Below, one piece after another: positions 63,253 through 64,000 of a DNA stretch of 64,000 nucleotides. The DNA is taken from contig NZ_CP051515.1 in the NCBI RefSeq assembly GCF_012689525.1, forward strand, positions 3,224,001 to 3,288,000. The letters are read 5' to 3'. The position numbers were made by a program, and so were the translations under genes. The DNA is from Paraburkholderia aromaticivorans. Lineage in GTDB: Bacteria; Pseudomonadota; Gammaproteobacteria; Burkholderiales; Burkholderiaceae. The first letter of the stretch is position 1; each line of letters begins with the position of its first letter. The notes under the pieces were generated by a model. It saw only the letters and a list, made by a program, of their open reading frames with translations, was not told the DNA's origin and did no database searches.

Positions 63253-64000
63253 ATGACCCGTCCGCAAACACCACAGACGACCCATCGGATCGCGCTGCTG
63301 TTCAACGCGAACAAGGTCTACGACCGCGAGATCATCACCGGCATCGGTAACTACCTGCTGTCCACGCGCGTGGCGTGGGACCTGTTCCTCGAAGAAGATT
63401 TTCGCTGCCGGCTGACGGGCATCGAACGCTTCGACGGCGACGGCATCATCGCGGATTTCGACGATCCCGCTGTGGGCGAAGCGCTGCGCGATTGTCCGTT
63501 GCCAGTGGTCGCCGTGGGTTCGTCGTTCGAAGATCCGGCGCACTATCCTCCGGATTTACCCTATATCGCGACCGACAACAGCAAGCTCATCTCGCTCGCC
63601 TATACGCACCTGATCGGCGCCGGTCTCGAGCACTTCGCGTTGTATAGCCTCCCGCAGGCGCAGGAGAACCGCTGGGCGCAACAGCGTGAACTCGCGTTCG
63701 CCCACTTGCGCAGCGCGGATGGACATAGCGCGGAGCAGATCGATGGCGAAATGTATCGCGGTCTCTCGACCAGCGCGCCGTCATGGAACCAGGCGACCGA
63801 ACAGCTCACCGCGTGGCTGCGGGATTTGCCGAAGCCGGTCGGCATCATCGCCGTGACTGATGCGCGTGCGCGGCATCTGCTTCAGGCGTGTTTGATCGCC
63901 GGCATTCCTGTGCCCGAAGAGGTCGCGATCATCGGCATCGACAATGATCCGTTGACGCGTACGTTGACCCGTATTCCGCTTTCTTCGGTGATTCAGGGCA
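63253..64000 (+). CDS. xylR: Xylose operon regulator XylR (AraC family), 3' end outside window
   Basis: The N-terminal 249 codons of a XylR-type activator run off the right edge. The visible part is the periplasmic-binding-protein-like xylose sensor: HRIALLFNANKVYDREIITG, IGNYLLSTRVAWDLFLEED, DGIIADFDDPAVGEAL, PYIATDNSKLISLAYTHLI and EEVAIIGIDNDPLTRTLTRI. The AraC DNA-binding domain should follow beyond 64000. It is divergent from xylAFGH. ATG 63253 lacks an obvious ribosome site, but homology starts within ten residues of it. Confidence 0.92.
   Translation, partial: MTRPQTPQTTHRIALLFNANKVYDREIITGIGNYLLSTRVAWDLFLEEDFRCRLTGIERFDGDGIIADFDDPAVGEALRDCPLPVVAVGSSFEDPAHYPPDLPYIATDNSKLISLAYTHLIGAGLEHFALYSLPQAQENRWAQQRELAFAHLRSADGHSAEQIDGEMYRGLSTSAPSWNQATEQLTAWLRDLPKPVGIIAVTDARARHLLQACLIAGIPVPEEVAIIGIDNDPLTRTLTRIPLSSVIQG

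Noticed and set aside
1..64000. CRISPR arrays, rRNA and tRNA genes, prophage
   Set aside because: No regularly spaced repeats, no conserved rRNA segments, no cloverleaf-type sequences and no phage structural genes were recognised.

Overview
The window comes from a high-GC member of the Burkholderiaceae, most likely a Paraburkholderia. Gene content supports this: a xylFGH-xylA xylose locus with an AraC-type XylR, a fusaric/aromatic-acid efflux operon (MarR, FUSC, DUF1656, HlyD, NodT), CbtAB cobalt transport, isoquinoline-1-oxidoreductase-type molybdoenzyme genes and several LysR regulators. G/C-ending codons predominate, and the very long antisense open frames are typical of such DNA. No rRNA, tRNA or CRISPR array was seen.

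Layout. 1-7315 (minus): a YfaS-like alpha-2-macroglobulin (cut by the left edge) with DUF1175 and DUF2138 partners, tightly coupled. 7774-13114 (minus): MocR-type aminotransferase, FAD amino-acid oxidase, ALDH7-type aldehyde dehydrogenase and a LysR regulator, probably a pipecolate/aminoadipate (lysine) catabolic set. 13563-13931: a single-domain response regulator. 14109-21242 (minus): an itaconate-type catabolic operon (MaoC hydratase, acyl-CoA dehydrogenase, class III CoA-transferase, MmgE/PrpD, CitE-like lyase, MFS transporter). 21532-24582 (plus): a 2OG-Fe(II) oxygenase and a FUSC membrane protein.

24583-36650 is accessory DNA. A CyoA N-terminal fragment and a frameshifted IS5-type transposase remnant border a type VI secretion block on the minus strand: tssF, vgrG, a phospholipase D effector (Tle5-like), a Sel1-repeat immunity candidate, PAAR, then tssG. 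The effector cassette lies between the two wedge genes, and no other T6SS core gene is in the window. A gene-poor stretch with a strong terminator and two DnaA-box-like 9-mers follows.

36650-43596: cbtBA under a cobalamin riboswitch, a divergent histidine-phosphatase-like protein with an altered catalytic motif, a small secreted protein, and two paralogous alpha/beta hydrolases flanking an MHS transporter, divergent from a LysR gene. 43681-46860: a two-domain KaiC-like ATPase coupled to a hybrid histidine kinase. 46979-52518: the MarR-FUSC-DUF1656-HlyD-NodT efflux operon. 52602-53593: speD with a tiny lipoprotein gene, a C-terminal FAD-oxidoreductase remnant and a 30-residue membrane microprotein. 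53640-56421: iorBA. 56776-57557: a HigBA-type toxin-antitoxin pair with a palindromic operator on a consensus -10 and a probably leaderless mRNA. 57623-64000: the xylose locus, with xylR cut by the right edge.

Most novel-looking points: the effector module nested between tssF and tssG; the KaiC-like/histidine-kinase pair with a Ser-Tyr in place of the Ser-Thr phosphosite; the leaderless toxin-antitoxin operon whose antitoxin carries an H1-like basic tail; and the paralogous hydrolase-transporter-hydrolase operon.
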